A stretch of 53,642 bases of DNA from CALMZY01 sp052033915 (GTDB lineage: Bacteria > Verrucomicrobiota > Kiritimatiellia > CAIQIC01 > JAGNIJ01): positions 1 through 53,642 of the forward strand of contig JBPOJF010000014.1 in NCBI GenBank assembly GCA_052033915.1. The letters run 5' to 3'. Position 1 is the stretch's first letter; each line of letters opens with the position of its first letter. A program made the position numbers and the translations under genes. The notes beneath the pieces were generated by a model. It was not told the DNA's origin, ran no database searches, and saw only the letters and a list, made by a program, of their open reading frames with translations. Positions 18,627-28,292 of this stretch are shown here, piece after piece.

Positions 18627-19552
18627 CGACCCCCCGCGCGCGCCCCATCGCCTCGCTGCTGCTGTTGCTGGCCGTCCCGGCCCTCGTCGGCGCGCTGCTG
18701 GCGCCGCAGCTCTACAACCTGCTCGCGTGGCTCGGACAACACGTCTATCTCGGCCCGCACCTGACGAACCCCGCGTTCAAGCGGGTGCTCTCGCGCAGCG
18801 CGCTGATCATCGCGCTGCTGCTGTTCTACCCGGCGGTCCGGCTTTCCGGCGTCACGAGCCTGGCGGACCTCGGCTGGACCCGCGACCCGCGCCGCTGGCG
18901 GAAGATCGCCGCATGGTACCTTGCCGGGGCCCTCCTGATGGCGGCGATCTACGCGGGGTGCCATCTCGCGGGCGCCTTCGTGTTCAAGCCGCGCTCGACG
19001 GAACTCGCGGTCTGGCTCGGCAAATTCGGCGCTCTGTTCGCCGGGTCTCTCTTTATCGGCCTGTTCGAGGAAACGTTCTTCCGCGGCTACGTGTTCGGCG
19101 TGTTCCGCCATCGGCTGAGCTTCTGGGCCGCGGCCGTCGCGGCGAGCGCCGTCTTCGCGCTCATCCACCTCGCGCGCCCGGCCGAACCGGCCGGGCTCGA
19201 TCCGACGCACTGGCTGGCCGGGATCCGGATGATCCCGCACATCACCGACGGCGTGGAGGCGCGCTACCTTGCGCCGTCCCTGACCAACCTGTTCCTGATG
19301 AGCCTGCTGTTCTGCATTCTCTACCGGCGCGCCGGCAGCATCTATCCGGCCATCGGCCTGCACGGCGGCTGGGTCTTCGCGATGGGCGTGGGCACGTTTC
19401 TTTTCAACCAGAACAGCGACCGACTGGGCGCGTGGCTCGGCCCGAGCAAAACCATCTCCATGACCTGGCTCGGGACGGCCGTCGTGGCGGCCTGCATTGT
19501 CGCGGCCATCGCCATCCCGACCCGAAAGGCGGAGGATCGTGGAACACCGTAA
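18623..19552 (+). CDS. CPBP intramembrane metalloprotease (CAAX protease family)
   Basis: 309 residues with about eight hydrophobic segments. The active-site signature GLFEETFFRGYVFGVF (EExxxR, about residues 150-155) is followed by FALIHLARP and by GLHGGWVF, giving the metal-binding His residues. Family members cleave membrane substrates or modify small proteins; no substrate is indicated here. The ATG overlaps the acyltransferase stop by 4 bp, and its own stop lies within the start of murJ, so the three are one operon. Confidence 0.85.
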   Translation: MTTPRARPIASLLLLLAVPALVGALLAPQLYNLLAWLGQHVYLGPHLTNPAFKRVLSRSALIIALLLFYPAVRLSGVTSLADLGWTRDPRRWRKIAAWYLAGALLMAAIYAGCHLAGAFVFKPRSTELAVWLGKFGALFAGSLFIGLFEETFFRGYVFGVFRHRLSFWAAAVAASAVFALIHLARPAEPAGLDPTHWLAGIRMIPHITDGVEARYLAPSLTNLFLMSLLFCILYRRAGSIYPAIGLHGGWVFAMGVGTFLFNQNSDRLGAWLGPSKTISMTWLGTAVVAACIVAAIAIPTRKAEDRGTP

Positions 19553-21155
19553 TGTCATGCGGTCCGCGTTCATGATCGGCGGGTTCACGTCGATCAGCCG
19601 CGTGCTGGGCCTGGCAAGGGATGTTCTGACCGCGGGCTTTTTCGGCACGTCCCTCCCGATTTCCGCGTTCTTCGTCGCCTTCCGCATTCCGAATCTGTTC
19701 CGGGCGCTCTTCGGCGAGGGAGCGCTGTCGTCGGCCTTCGTGCCCGTGCTGGTGGCCACCCGCCGGAACGAAGGAGAGGAAAAAGCGTGGGCGCTCGTGC
19801 GCCGGGTGATCTCCCTGGTCGGGGTGGTCCTGCTGGGCGTCGTGGCGCTGGGCGTCGTCGGCATCACGCTCTTCATGAACCGGCCCGGACTCAGCGAGAA
19901 GGCCGCGATGGTTCTGCCGCTCGCGCGGATCATGCTCTCCTACCTGTTCTTCATCTGCATGGCCGGGCTCTCGATGGCGATCCTGAACTCGTACCACAAG
20001 TTCGCCCTGCCCGCGCTGACGCCCAGCCTCCTCAACATCACATGGATCACCTTCCTCCTCGCCGTCTGTCCGCGCATCGGATCGACGCTGGAGGAGCAGG
20101 TGTACGGCCTCGCGTGGGGCATCTTCGCGGCCGGCATCATCCAGCTTTCCGTCCAGATTCCCGCGCTGTTCCGGTGCGGCTACCGGCCCGGCTTCCATCT
20201 CGGCCTCAACGATCCGCGGGTCATCCGCGTCTTCACCCTCATGGGTCCCGCGGCGATCGGGGTCGCGGTAACGCAGATCAACGTCATGGTCAACAGCTTC
20301 CTCGCGATCTGGGTCGGCTCGTGGGCCCCGGCGGCGCTGTTCTACGCCGAACGCCTTCTCTATTTTCCGCAGGGCATCCTGGCCGTCGCCCTGAGCACCG
20401 TGCTCCTGCCCGTCCTCTCCAGCCACGCGGCGCGGTCCGATTTCGCGCAGATCCGGGCGACAATCAACCACTCCCTGCGCAACCTGCTGTTCGTCATGAT
20501 CCCGGCGGCGATCGGACTTCTGGTCCTGGCCCGCCCGCTCGTGCAGATGATTTGCGAGCAGTTCCGGTTCACGCCGGAATCAACCCGCCTCACCGCGCTG
20601 GCGCTCCAGTGTTACGCGCCCGGTCTCATGGTCTTCTGCCTGGCCAAGGTCTTTGTCCCCGTGTTCTACGCGACGCAGGACACGAAGACGCCGGTCAAGA
20701 TCGCGCTCATCGCCGTCACCCTCAACTTCATGCTGAACATCCTCTTCATCCTGACCCTCCCGCTCTACACGAAACACGCCGGCCTCGCCCTGTCCACGGT
20801 CATCTCGGAAGGCTTCAACGGAATCACGCTGGCCGTGCTCATCCACCGGCGGTTCGGTTCGCCCGGCTGGCGGCAGATTCTCGCGAGCGCCGCGAGAAGC
20901 CTCGCGGCGGCCGTCGGCATGGGCATCGGCGCGGCGACCGTCAACGGGATGCTTTACCGGTTCGGAGCGCGCCTGGGCCTGATCCCCAAATTGAACGAGA
21001 TCCAGTCCGTCCTGATCAGCGTGGCGTGCGGAGTACTCATCTACGCGGCGCTGGCCCGGCTGTTCCGCTGCGGGGAACTGAAGGAAGTCCTGGACGCGCT
21101 TCGGAAGAAGAGAAGCCGGACGGACGGACGGCTCGCGGCGGACCACGGGGGATGA
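19539..21155 (+). CDS. murJ: Lipid II flippase MurJ
   Basis: Flips the peptidoglycan precursor lipid II across the inner membrane. About 538 residues and 13-14 hydrophobic segments, the usual MurJ pattern. Seen: ISRVLGLARDVLTAGFFG near the N-terminus, FFVAFRIPNLFRALFGEGAL, SSAFVPVL, FYAERLLYFPQGILAVALST and PVFYATQDTKTPV, all family signatures. The likely start is GTG at 19539 with GGAGG just upstream; an ATG at 19557 is an alternative. It overlaps the CPBP gene by about 14 bp. Confidence 0.93.
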   Translation: MEHRNVMRSAFMIGGFTSISRVLGLARDVLTAGFFGTSLPISAFFVAFRIPNLFRALFGEGALSSAFVPVLVATRRNEGEEKAWALVRRVISLVGVVLLGVVALGVVGITLFMNRPGLSEKAAMVLPLARIMLSYLFFICMAGLSMAILNSYHKFALPALTPSLLNITWITFLLAVCPRIGSTLEEQVYGLAWGIFAAGIIQLSVQIPALFRCGYRPGFHLGLNDPRVIRVFTLMGPAAIGVAVTQINVMVNSFLAIWVGSWAPAALFYAERLLYFPQGILAVALSTVLLPVLSSHAARSDFAQIRATINHSLRNLLFVMIPAAIGLLVLARPLVQMICEQFRFTPESTRLTALALQCYAPGLMVFCLAKVFVPVFYATQDTKTPVKIALIAVTLNFMLNILFILTLPLYTKHAGLALSTVISEGFNGITLAVLIHRRFGSPGWRQILASAARSLAAAVGMGIGAATVNGMLYRFGARLGLIPKLNEIQSVLISVACGVLIYAALARLFRCGELKEVLDALRKKRSRTDGRLAADHGG

Positions 21156-21202
21156 ATCGCGTGATCCGCCGCTTCTGCTTCCGCGGCCCGCCGCGGGGCG
21201 GC

Positions 21203-24200
21203 TCACGGCAGCCTGACGCCGGTCCGGTAGAACAGAATGTCCTGCGCGTTCGTCACCGACAGCCACAGGCTCCCGCCGGCGTCATCGCCGGGCGTTGAAT
21301 AGCCGACCGCGCGCCAGGGATCGCCGGTCATCAGGTTTGTCTTCCAGTACACGTCGTACAGGCGGCTGTTGGTCGTGGGCGCGTCGAGGCGAAGCCCGCC
21401 CACCGCCGTCCCGGTGACCGCCGTAATGCGCCCGCGGAAACAGGACGCGTCGTCCGTCGGCACGCTGTCGGCGATGTACTCCTCCGCGTTGTTCCACCCG
21501 TCCATGTCGGGGTCGTCCTCGGGTCGGCAATCGGCGATCGACGGAAAGTAGAGAAGCTCCCAGAGATCCGGCATTCCGTCGGCATCCTGGTCCGACGTCC
21601 AAAGGTTCGTGTAGGCGTAGTCCTTGTGGAGGAACCAGTCGCCGAACAGTTGCGGGTCGGTCGGATAGTTGTTCGCGACCTCGCCCGCCTTCAGGAACCA
21701 GAGGTTCTCCACGATGTCCGTCCCGTCGCGCAACGTGCGAAAATACGGGCAATACCAGACCGTCATCGGGTTCGTGAACGGCCGGCCCAGTTCGTCCAGC
21801 GGCTGGGTCCACTGGAACCGGTACACGCCCACGGTATGGCTGTCCGCCAGGGGCAGCCCGTGGAACGGAGCGCCGGCCGCCAGTTCCGCGGTCCCCAGGA
21901 AATCCATCGGCGTCTGCGTATCCACCCAGTTCGTGATCAGCGCGCTCCAATAGGAAACCCGCATCCCCACGACGCCCGTCACCGACGCGTCCGGCGCGAT
22001 GGTCGGATGTTCCGCGACGACGAAGAACGTGGTCGTCGTCCGCGCGTAATCGATCTGCACGAACGGGCCGTAGCCGCCGGGGACCTGCTCGGACAGCGGG
22101 TCGTTCGTCCCGCCGCAAAAGTAGCCCCAGTCCACGATCAGGGGCGGCGTGTAGCCGCCGCGGAACAGCCGCGCGTCGTCGATCCGGGCCGTCGCACCGT
22201 TGGACCCCGGGCTCCCGCCATACTGGACCATGACCGTGGCCCGCACCTCGGCCAGGTTCGTGTCCGCGCAGGCACCCGTGACGTGGTACTCGCGCCAGGT
22301 GTTGTCGGCCGGCTCGACGAAGTTCGTCACGCTGTCCGCCTGCAACCGGTTCGTGAACGTGTCGTCGTACCACTCGAGCCGGACCTCGGCGTTCGTCATC
22401 AGAAAATTCGTGTCGCGCAGCATCCAGACGGCAAACGTGTACGTGCCGGGCCCCGGCGCCACGCCCTGCGAAATCCGCGTGGTGAACGGCGGCGGGTTCG
22501 TCACGGCGCCCTCGTACACGGCGGACGACGAGTCGCGCCGCCCGCCCCAGGGCGCGCGGTAGTTGGCCAGGTATTCCGGCTGGGCATACCACGCGCTGCC
22601 GCGGAACTGCCCGGCGTTGCCCCGTTCGAAGCGGGTGTTGGCCAGCGTCTGCACGCCGGTATACGGCCCCGCGTAGAACCCCGCGTCATCCACCTGGACG
22701 CGGTCCGGGTCGCCCCGCCGCGGCCAGAACTGCGCGTGCACCCCGGGCACCACGTATGAAAGATCCTGCTGCGTGCAGGTTCCGCTGACAAAGACGTGAT
22801 GCCAACTGCCGTCGCGCGGGAACAGGGCCAGATCCCGAAGGTCCGTTTGCACGACCACGCCCGACGCGTTCACCCACTCAAGTCGGAGATCGAGACGGTT
22901 GAAATCCGCGTACGGGTCGCTGCGCAGCCACGCCGCGAACGTGTACGTCCCTCCGGTGACGGCGATCGGCTGGATCAGGCCGCTCTCGTTCAGCGAGCGC
23001 TGCGTGAACCAGCCCGGCAGGTACGCGCCCATCGGGCTGGAACGCGCCGACCACTCATCCCGCGCCGCGTCGCCGTACCCCTGCCAGCCCGCATCCACCC
23101 AGTTGGACACAACCCCTTCGGGATCATCAAAACTCTCGTTGGTAAAGACCGTGCGGACCTGCGGCCGCACGTTGAAATACGCGTAATCCTTGTCCCACTG
23201 GTTCGAGTGAAACAATTGCGGATACTGCGGCCAGTGGTTCGTGACGTCCCCATCGAGCCGCACAAGGTACTGCGTCTCGACCGTCCCGCCGTCTTCCAGC
23301 AGGAACCTCGGCGCGTAGTAAACCTTGATGGGCTCGGCGTACGGAATTCCGTTGCTGCTGCACGGCTGGGTCCATTCGTACCGGTACACGTTCAAGTCCA
23401 GCGTGCCGCTCACGGGCAGGCCGTGGAACGGCGTGTTCGTCGTCAGCGTGATCGCGCCGACCTTCGTCATGTTGGAATACGCGACCGCCCAGTTGGTCGT
23501 GCCCGGAATCCGGTACGCCGTGTACATCGAGACGATCCCGTCCGAATCCGGGTATTCGGCGATGCGGGGATGGTTCGCGAGGACGTAGAAGGTGGTCGTC
23601 GTCCGCGCGTAATTCGGCTGGAGGAACGCGCCGTAGCCGTTCGTGCCGGGCACGCGCTCCAGCGAAGGATCGAAATGGTGCTGGTTGTGGTAGCCGAAGT
23701 CGAGGACGAGGCGGTTCGTAAACCCTTCCGGCACGAGCCGCGCATCATCAAGGCCCATGCATTGGCCGGACGGATTCACATCGTATTGGAAGGTGGCCAC
23801 GGCGCGCAGTTCAAACAGGTTCGTGTCGCCGCACGAACCGGTCACCGTGTACTTCCGCCACGTATTGTCGCCGGGCACGGAAAGATCGGCTACGGTGTCC
23901 GCCTGCACCTTGTTCGTGTACGTCGCGTCACGCCACTCCAGCCTCAGTTGCGCGTTGCTGACGATGAACTGCGATTCCCGCTTGAGCCAAATCGAATACG
24001 TCCACGCGCCCGTCGTCAACGGATAGACGTTCTGCGAGAAGGTGGAAAGATAGTTGGAACGGCCGCCGCCCCACCAGCCCTCCAGCACGCCATGCCATTG
24101 TCCGGAAACCGGCCACCAGTCGCGCCGGCTGTTGCCGACGTACTGGGTCACGACGCCCCACGAGCTGCCGTACCAGGATCTGGAAGCATCGGCATCCCCC

Positions 24201-24778
24201 CGTTCAAAACTGCCGTTCGCCATGTATGGAACGCCCGCATACGGCCCGGAATACAGGTCCGCCTCGTCGAACAGAATCGTCGACGGGCCGGACGTCCGGT
24301 TCGCGTACTGCGACTCGAACACGGCGCGTACAAACGAAAGGCCGCCGCTGTCGCACGCGCCGGTCACGTGCACGTGATGCCAGATCGCGTCCCGCGGCAG
24401 GCCGGTCAGGTTCGCGACGGACGCGGGCTGAACATCGTTCGTGGAGGAATCCTTCCACTCGAGCCGCAGTTGGAGATTCGTCGGGTTGCACCCCGGATCG
24501 AGCTTCAGCCAGCCGCTGAACGTGCAGGTCCCCGTCGGCGCCGGGATATCCTGGAAAAAGCGGGCCTCGCCCGCCGACGAAGCGTCAATCCACGCGCCGC
24601 GGCTTCCGGCCCAGGCCGCTTCGATCCGGCGCCACGCCGACCCCGATGCCGTCCAGCCCGTTCCGGCCCAGCTCGTAGCGTCCGGCGGATCCTCAAAAGA
24701 CGGGTTGGAAAGCAGGCCGCCGCGGACGACAGGCGACGCCAGAAGCAGAACAACGAGAGATGCCTTGAACGCCCTCAT
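21203..24778 (-). CDS. Large secreted protein with duplicated carbohydrate-binding-like modules
   Basis: 1191 residues. The signal peptide is MRAFKASLVVLLLASPVVRG, and GGGAGG precedes the ATG at 24778. The body is made of jelly-roll-like modules of CBM4/9 type, recognisable by repeated NPSFE/NGSFERG openings, HHVHVTGAC or KYTVTGSC strands and NLQLRLEWKD. It runs as two long tandem halves, each with two such modules and a strand-rich segment containing FTNRLVLDFGY or PPLIVDWGYF and ARTTTTFYV. The tail has DQDADGMPDLWELLYFPS, DDPDMDGWNNAEEYIADSVP and an end module like that of the metallopeptidase at 548. It probably binds polysaccharide or the cell surface; no catalytic site is recognised. Confidence 0.8.
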   Translation of the reverse strand: MRAFKASLVVLLLASPVVRGGLLSNPSFEDPPDATSWAGTGWTASGSAWRRIEAAWAGSRGAWIDASSAGEARFFQDIPAPTGTCTFSGWLKLDPGCNPTNLQLRLEWKDSSTNDVQPASVANLTGLPRDAIWHHVHVTGACDSGGLSFVRAVFESQYANRTSGPSTILFDEADLYSGPYAGVPYMANGSFERGDADASRSWYGSSWGVVTQYVGNSRRDWWPVSGQWHGVLEGWWGGGRSNYLSTFSQNVYPLTTGAWTYSIWLKRESQFIVSNAQLRLEWRDATYTNKVQADTVADLSVPGDNTWRKYTVTGSCGDTNLFELRAVATFQYDVNPSGQCMGLDDARLVPEGFTNRLVLDFGYHNQHHFDPSLERVPGTNGYGAFLQPNYARTTTTFYVLANHPRIAEYPDSDGIVSMYTAYRIPGTTNWAVAYSNMTKVGAITLTTNTPFHGLPVSGTLDLNVYRYEWTQPCSSNGIPYAEPIKVYYAPRFLLEDGGTVETQYLVRLDGDVTNHWPQYPQLFHSNQWDKDYAYFNVRPQVRTVFTNESFDDPEGVVSNWVDAGWQGYGDAARDEWSARSSPMGAYLPGWFTQRSLNESGLIQPIAVTGGTYTFAAWLRSDPYADFNRLDLRLEWVNASGVVVQTDLRDLALFPRDGSWHHVFVSGTCTQQDLSYVVPGVHAQFWPRRGDPDRVQVDDAGFYAGPYTGVQTLANTRFERGNAGQFRGSAWYAQPEYLANYRAPWGGRRDSSSAVYEGAVTNPPPFTTRISQGVAPGPGTYTFAVWMLRDTNFLMTNAEVRLEWYDDTFTNRLQADSVTNFVEPADNTWREYHVTGACADTNLAEVRATVMVQYGGSPGSNGATARIDDARLFRGGYTPPLIVDWGYFCGGTNDPLSEQVPGGYGPFVQIDYARTTTTFFVVAEHPTIAPDASVTGVVGMRVSYWSALITNWVDTQTPMDFLGTAELAAGAPFHGLPLADSHTVGVYRFQWTQPLDELGRPFTNPMTVWYCPYFRTLRDGTDIVENLWFLKAGEVANNYPTDPQLFGDWFLHKDYAYTNLWTSDQDADGMPDLWELLYFPSIADCRPEDDPDMDGWNNAEEYIADSVPTDDASCFRGRITAVTGTAVGGLRLDAPTTNSRLYDVYWKTNLMTGDPWRAVGYSTPGDDAGGSLWLSVTNAQDILFYRTGVRLP

Positions 24779-24857
24779 AACCCTCCCTTTTTTGTGCCTC
24801 GACTTTAGACCGGCTCGCACCCGAAAACAACCCTTTTCCGGACACCGAATTCGGATG

Positions 24858-24905
24858 TTTTCCACGGGTTGGAAGTTTTCGCCGCCGTTTTTCCACACCT
24901 TGGAA
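24858..24905. repeat. Paired TTCC-N-TTGGAA dyads, copy B
   Basis: TTCCACGGGTTGGAA and TTTTTCCACACCTTGGAA are separated by GTTTTCGCCGCCG. The unit is closely similar over its whole length to the copy at 9421-9466. It sits between the divergent secreted-protein and uvrC genes, 20 bp from the uvrC start. A -10-like TATAGT lies just after it at 24912-24917. Confidence 0.7.
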
Positions 24906-24924
24906 AAGTGGTATAGTGTTCCCG

Positions 24925-26391
24925 ATGAACCTGCCCGAAAAGGTGAAGCAGAAGCTTCAGAACCTGCCCGACAAGCCCGGCGTTTACTTCATGCGGGATC
25001 GCGACGGGCGGATCATCTACGTCGGCAAGGCCGCGTCGCTCCGCAGCCGCGTGCGCTCGTATTTTCGCCAGGCTACGTTGCGCAGCGCCGATCCGAAACT
25101 GCGCGGACTCGTCCACAGCATCCACGATTTCGACATCCTCGTCACGCGCACGGAGGCGGAGGCGATCCTGACGGAGGGCCGGCTGATCAAGGACTACCGG
25201 CCGCGCTACAACGTGGACATGAAGGACGACAAACGATTCCTGCTGGTCCGCGTGAATCCGGACGATCCGTTCCCGCGGTTCGAGGCGTGCCGAATCCGGA
25301 AGGACGACGGCGCGGTATATTTCGGACCGTACGCGTCGTCGCCCGCGGCGCGGGCCGCGCTGGAATTCGTCGAAAAGCGGTTCGGCCTGAGAGTGTGCCG
25401 ACCGCGCGCGCCGGGGCCGGACAACCACAAGCACTGCCACAACGACATCGTGCGCTTCTGCTCGGCGCCGTGCATCGCGAAGGTCAGCCCGGAGCAGTAC
25501 CGCGAACGCGTCAACCTGGCGATCGCGTTCCTGCGCGGCGAGAAGCCGGAGTACCTCGAAGAGATCAAGCAGGCGATGGAGAAGGAGGCCGCGGAACAAC
25601 GCTACGAAAAGGCGGCCGCCCTGCGCGACACCCTGTTCCTCCTGCGCCGCGCGGTCAAGGAACGAATCCGCGCGCGAAAGACGCTGGCGATCAAGACGGA
25701 AGACGCGCGGGCCGGCGTCGAGGAACTGCGCCGGGTACTCGGGCTCGATGTCCCGCCGCGCGTGATCGAGGCGTACGATATTTCCAACATCTCGGGCACC
25801 CACGCGGTCGGGAGCCTCGTCTGCTCCGTGGAGGGCATCCCCCAGAAGAACCGTTACCGGATGTTCCGCGTCAAGACCGTGACGGGCAGCGACGATCCCG
25901 GCATGATGGCCGAGGTCATCCGCCGTCGGTTCTCGCGGGCGCTCGAAGAGAAGGAGAACCTGCCCGACCTGGTCCTCGTGGACGGCGGCATCACCCAGCT
26001 CAACGCCGCGCGCGCGGAACTGGAGGCGCTGGGATTGCGCGACCTGCCGGCGGCCGGACTGGCCAAGCGTTTCGAGGAAATCCACTGGAAGCCGCCGAAC
26101 CCGATCCGCCTGCCGGCCGATTCCAACGCGCTCAAGGTGCTGGTTCAACTCCGGGACGAGGCGCACCGCTTCGCGCTGACCTACCACCGGCGCCTGCGAA
26201 TGAAACGCATCCGCGAATCGATACTGGACGAAATCGAGGGCGTCGGCGAAAAGAGGAAGAACCTGCTGCTGAAACATTTCGGCTCCGTCGCGCGCCTGAG
26301 GAAGGCGACCGAGCGGGAAATCGCCGGGGTCCGGGGCGTGGGCTCGGCGGTGGCGAAGGTCGTCAAGCAGGCGCTGGGCTCGCCGTCATAG
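24925..26391 (+). CDS. uvrC: Excinuclease ABC subunit C
   Basis: Makes both incisions in nucleotide excision repair with UvrA and UvrB. 488 residues, shorter than the roughly 600 of E. coli UvrC. Domains in order: GIY-YIG nuclease (PGVYFMRDRDGRIIYVGKAA), a Cys-containing linker (HCHNDIVRFCSAPC), a UVR motif around EQRYEKAAALRD, the RNase H-like nuclease (VIEAYDISNISGTHAVGSLV, LPDLVLVDGG), and C-terminal helix-hairpin-helix repeats (EGVGEKRKNLLLKHFGS, VRGVGSAVAKVV). I use the ATG at 24925; a GTG nine bases earlier is possible. A paired-dyad repeat lies immediately upstream. Confidence 0.93.
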   Translation: MNLPEKVKQKLQNLPDKPGVYFMRDRDGRIIYVGKAASLRSRVRSYFRQATLRSADPKLRGLVHSIHDFDILVTRTEAEAILTEGRLIKDYRPRYNVDMKDDKRFLLVRVNPDDPFPRFEACRIRKDDGAVYFGPYASSPAARAALEFVEKRFGLRVCRPRAPGPDNHKHCHNDIVRFCSAPCIAKVSPEQYRERVNLAIAFLRGEKPEYLEEIKQAMEKEAAEQRYEKAAALRDTLFLLRRAVKERIRARKTLAIKTEDARAGVEELRRVLGLDVPPRVIEAYDISNISGTHAVGSLVCSVEGIPQKNRYRMFRVKTVTGSDDPGMMAEVIRRRFSRALEEKENLPDLVLVDGGITQLNAARAELEALGLRDLPAAGLAKRFEEIHWKPPNPIRLPADSNALKVLVQLRDEAHRFALTYHRRLRMKRIRESILDEIEGVGEKRKNLLLKHFGSVARLRKATEREIAGVRGVGSAVAKVVKQALGSPS

Positions 26392-26412
26392 CCCTGGCGC
26401 TCACATTCCGGA

Positions 26413-26441
26413 TTGGACCGGCAGGCGGCACATTTGATAGA
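26413..26441 (+). promoter_or_regulatory. Candidate promoter of the oxidoreductase-GT2 pair
   Basis: TTGGAC (26413-26418) and GATAGA (26436-26441) are separated by 17 bases, about 60 bp ahead of the ATG at 26503. Each box matches the consensus at only three positions, so support is weak. Confidence 0.25.
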
Positions 26442-26502
26442 GTCCGTCGATCCGTTCGCGCCGGGAATCTGCGGCGCGGAAAGGCAAACGTAAGGAGCGA
26501 GC

Positions 26503-27531
26503 ATGACTGTCTCCATGGCGGTAATCGGCTTGGGACGCTGGGGCCCAAACCACGTGCGCAATTTCGAGTCGATCCAGGGCTGTTCCGTGGTCGCCGCCGC
26601 CGAGACCGATGCCGCCAGGCGCGCCCGGACCCAGGCGTCCTATCCCGCCCTGACGATCGAGGAGGACTATCGCCGGGTTCTCGCGCGCGAAGACATCAAC
26701 GCCGTCGTCGTGGCGACACCGACGGCCACGCATTACGAAATCGTCCGGGACGCGCTCACCGCGGGCAAGCACGTACTCTGCGAGAAGCCGCTGACCTCCA
26801 AGGGGAAGGACGCGTGGGAACTCGTGTCGCTCGCGGAGAAAATGGGCGTGCGCCTGATGGTCGGGCATGTCTTCCTTTTCAATCCCGGCATCGAGTACCT
26901 GGCCCGCGCGCTCGACGAAAAGGCGGCCGGCCCGGTGTATTATCTCAGCGCGGTCCGCACGAACCTCGGCCCGTTCCGCTACGACGTGAACGCGGCCTGG
27001 GATCTGGCCTCGCACGATATTTACATCTTCAACCACCTGCTGCGCCAGCGGCCGGCCACCGTTTCCGCGGTCGGCGGGCATTACCTCCAGAGGGAACTGG
27101 AGGACATCGTGTTCCTGACGCTGCATTACCCCGACGGCGTGCTCGGCCATATCCACGTAAGCTGGCTTGATCCGAAAAAGATCCGCCAGATCACGGTCGT
27201 CGGCGAGAAGAAGATGCTCACGTGGGACGACCTGGGCGTGCCGGGACCGGTGATGATCTACGACCGGTCGGTGGTCAAGGAGCCGAAATACGATTCGTTC
27301 GGCGAATTCCAGCTTCTCGCTCGGGAAGGCGACGTGATCCTGCCGCGCATCCCGGCGCAGGAACCGCTTTCCGCGCAGGCGCGCGCGTTCGCCGCGATGA
27401 TCACCGCCAACGACTCCCTGAGCGGCCGCGGCAGCGCGCGGCAGGGCGCCGAGGTGGTGGACATTCTGGAAGCGGCGTCGAAATCCCTGGCCGACGAGGG
27501 CCGACAGACCGAAATCATTTACGGAGAATGA
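26503..27531 (+). CDS. Gfo/Idh/MocA family oxidoreductase
   Basis: 342 residues. The N-terminal Rossmann fold begins MAVIGLGRWGPNHVRNF (GxGxxG), with ATPTATHYEIVRDAL, the CEKPLTS lysine motif that carries the catalytic Lys, and then GHVFLFNPGIEYL. The C-terminal half is the usual substrate domain, including SHDIYIFNHLL. These enzymes oxidise or reduce nucleotide sugars and related polyols with NAD(P). Followed 34 bp later by a glycosyltransferase, it probably supplies a sugar for surface glycan. AAGGAG lies 6 bp before the ATG. Confidence 0.88.
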   Translation: MTVSMAVIGLGRWGPNHVRNFESIQGCSVVAAAETDAARRARTQASYPALTIEEDYRRVLAREDINAVVVATPTATHYEIVRDALTAGKHVLCEKPLTSKGKDAWELVSLAEKMGVRLMVGHVFLFNPGIEYLARALDEKAAGPVYYLSAVRTNLGPFRYDVNAAWDLASHDIYIFNHLLRQRPATVSAVGGHYLQRELEDIVFLTLHYPDGVLGHIHVSWLDPKKIRQITVVGEKKMLTWDDLGVPGPVMIYDRSVVKEPKYDSFGEFQLLAREGDVILPRIPAQEPLSAQARAFAAMITANDSLSGRGSARQGAEVVDILEAASKSLADEGRQTEIIYGE

Positions 27532-27565
27532 GGTTTTTACCGGCCGTGCGAGACCCGCTGAACGG

Positions 27566-28282
27566 ATGCGCCCCATGAGAACACTTGCCCTTCCTGTCTG
27601 CTTCAACGAGGAGAAGAAAATCGGCAGCGTCCTGGACCGTTTTCAGCCCGGTCTCGTCGATGAGATCGTCGTGGTGGACGACGCCTCGACCGACGGCAGC
27701 GCGGCCGAGATCCGAAAGCGGGGCGTTCGCATCGTCTCCCACCCGCACCGCATGGGCGTCGGCGCGGCGATCCGGACAGGCATCCGGCTCGCGCAGAAGG
27801 AGAACTTCGACATCCTGGTTGTCCTGGCCGGGAACGACAAAGACCGGCCGGCCGAAATCCCGGCGCTGACGAAACCCATTCTCGAGGACGGGTTCGATTT
27901 TGTGCAGGGCTCGCGATACCTGGCGGGCGGGCAGACGGGCAACATGCCGGCCTACCGAAAGATGGCGACGCGCCTGCACCCGTGGCTGTTCAGCCTGGCC
28001 GCCGGGATGAAGATCACGGACAGCACGAACGGGTTCCGGGCGATCCGCGTGTCGATCTTCAACGATCCCCGGATTCAGATCGACCAGGAATGGCTTAACG
28101 CCTACGAACTCGAACCGTACCTCTTCTTCAAGGCGATCAAACTGGGGTACAAGGTCCGGGAGGTTCCCGCGACCAAGATCTATCCGCCGAAGGAACTGGG
28201 ATACACGAAGATGAGGCCCATCATCGGTTGGTGGAGCATCCTGCGCCCGATCTTCCTGCTCGGACTCGGGCTGAAGAAGTAG
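27566..28282 (+). CDS. Family 2 glycosyltransferase
   Basis: 238 residues of GT-A fold: LALPVCFNEEKKIGSVLDRF, IVVVDDASTDGSAAEI with the nucleotide-sugar Asp residues, VLAGNDKDRPAEIP in place of the usual DxD-bearing strand, and QGSRYLAGG. It resembles polyprenyl-phosphate sugar transferases of the DPM1 type but lacks C-terminal membrane helices. An ATG at 27575 is an alternative start. It follows the oxidoreductase directly, in the same transcription unit. Confidence 0.87.
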   Translation: MRPMRTLALPVCFNEEKKIGSVLDRFQPGLVDEIVVVDDASTDGSAAEIRKRGVRIVSHPHRMGVGAAIRTGIRLAQKENFDILVVLAGNDKDRPAEIPALTKPILEDGFDFVQGSRYLAGGQTGNMPAYRKMATRLHPWLFSLAAGMKITDSTNGFRAIRVSIFNDPRIQIDQEWLNAYELEPYLFFKAIKLGYKVREVPATKIYPPKELGYTKMRPIIGWWSILRPIFLLGLGLKK

Positions 28283-28292
28283 CGCGCGCGGC

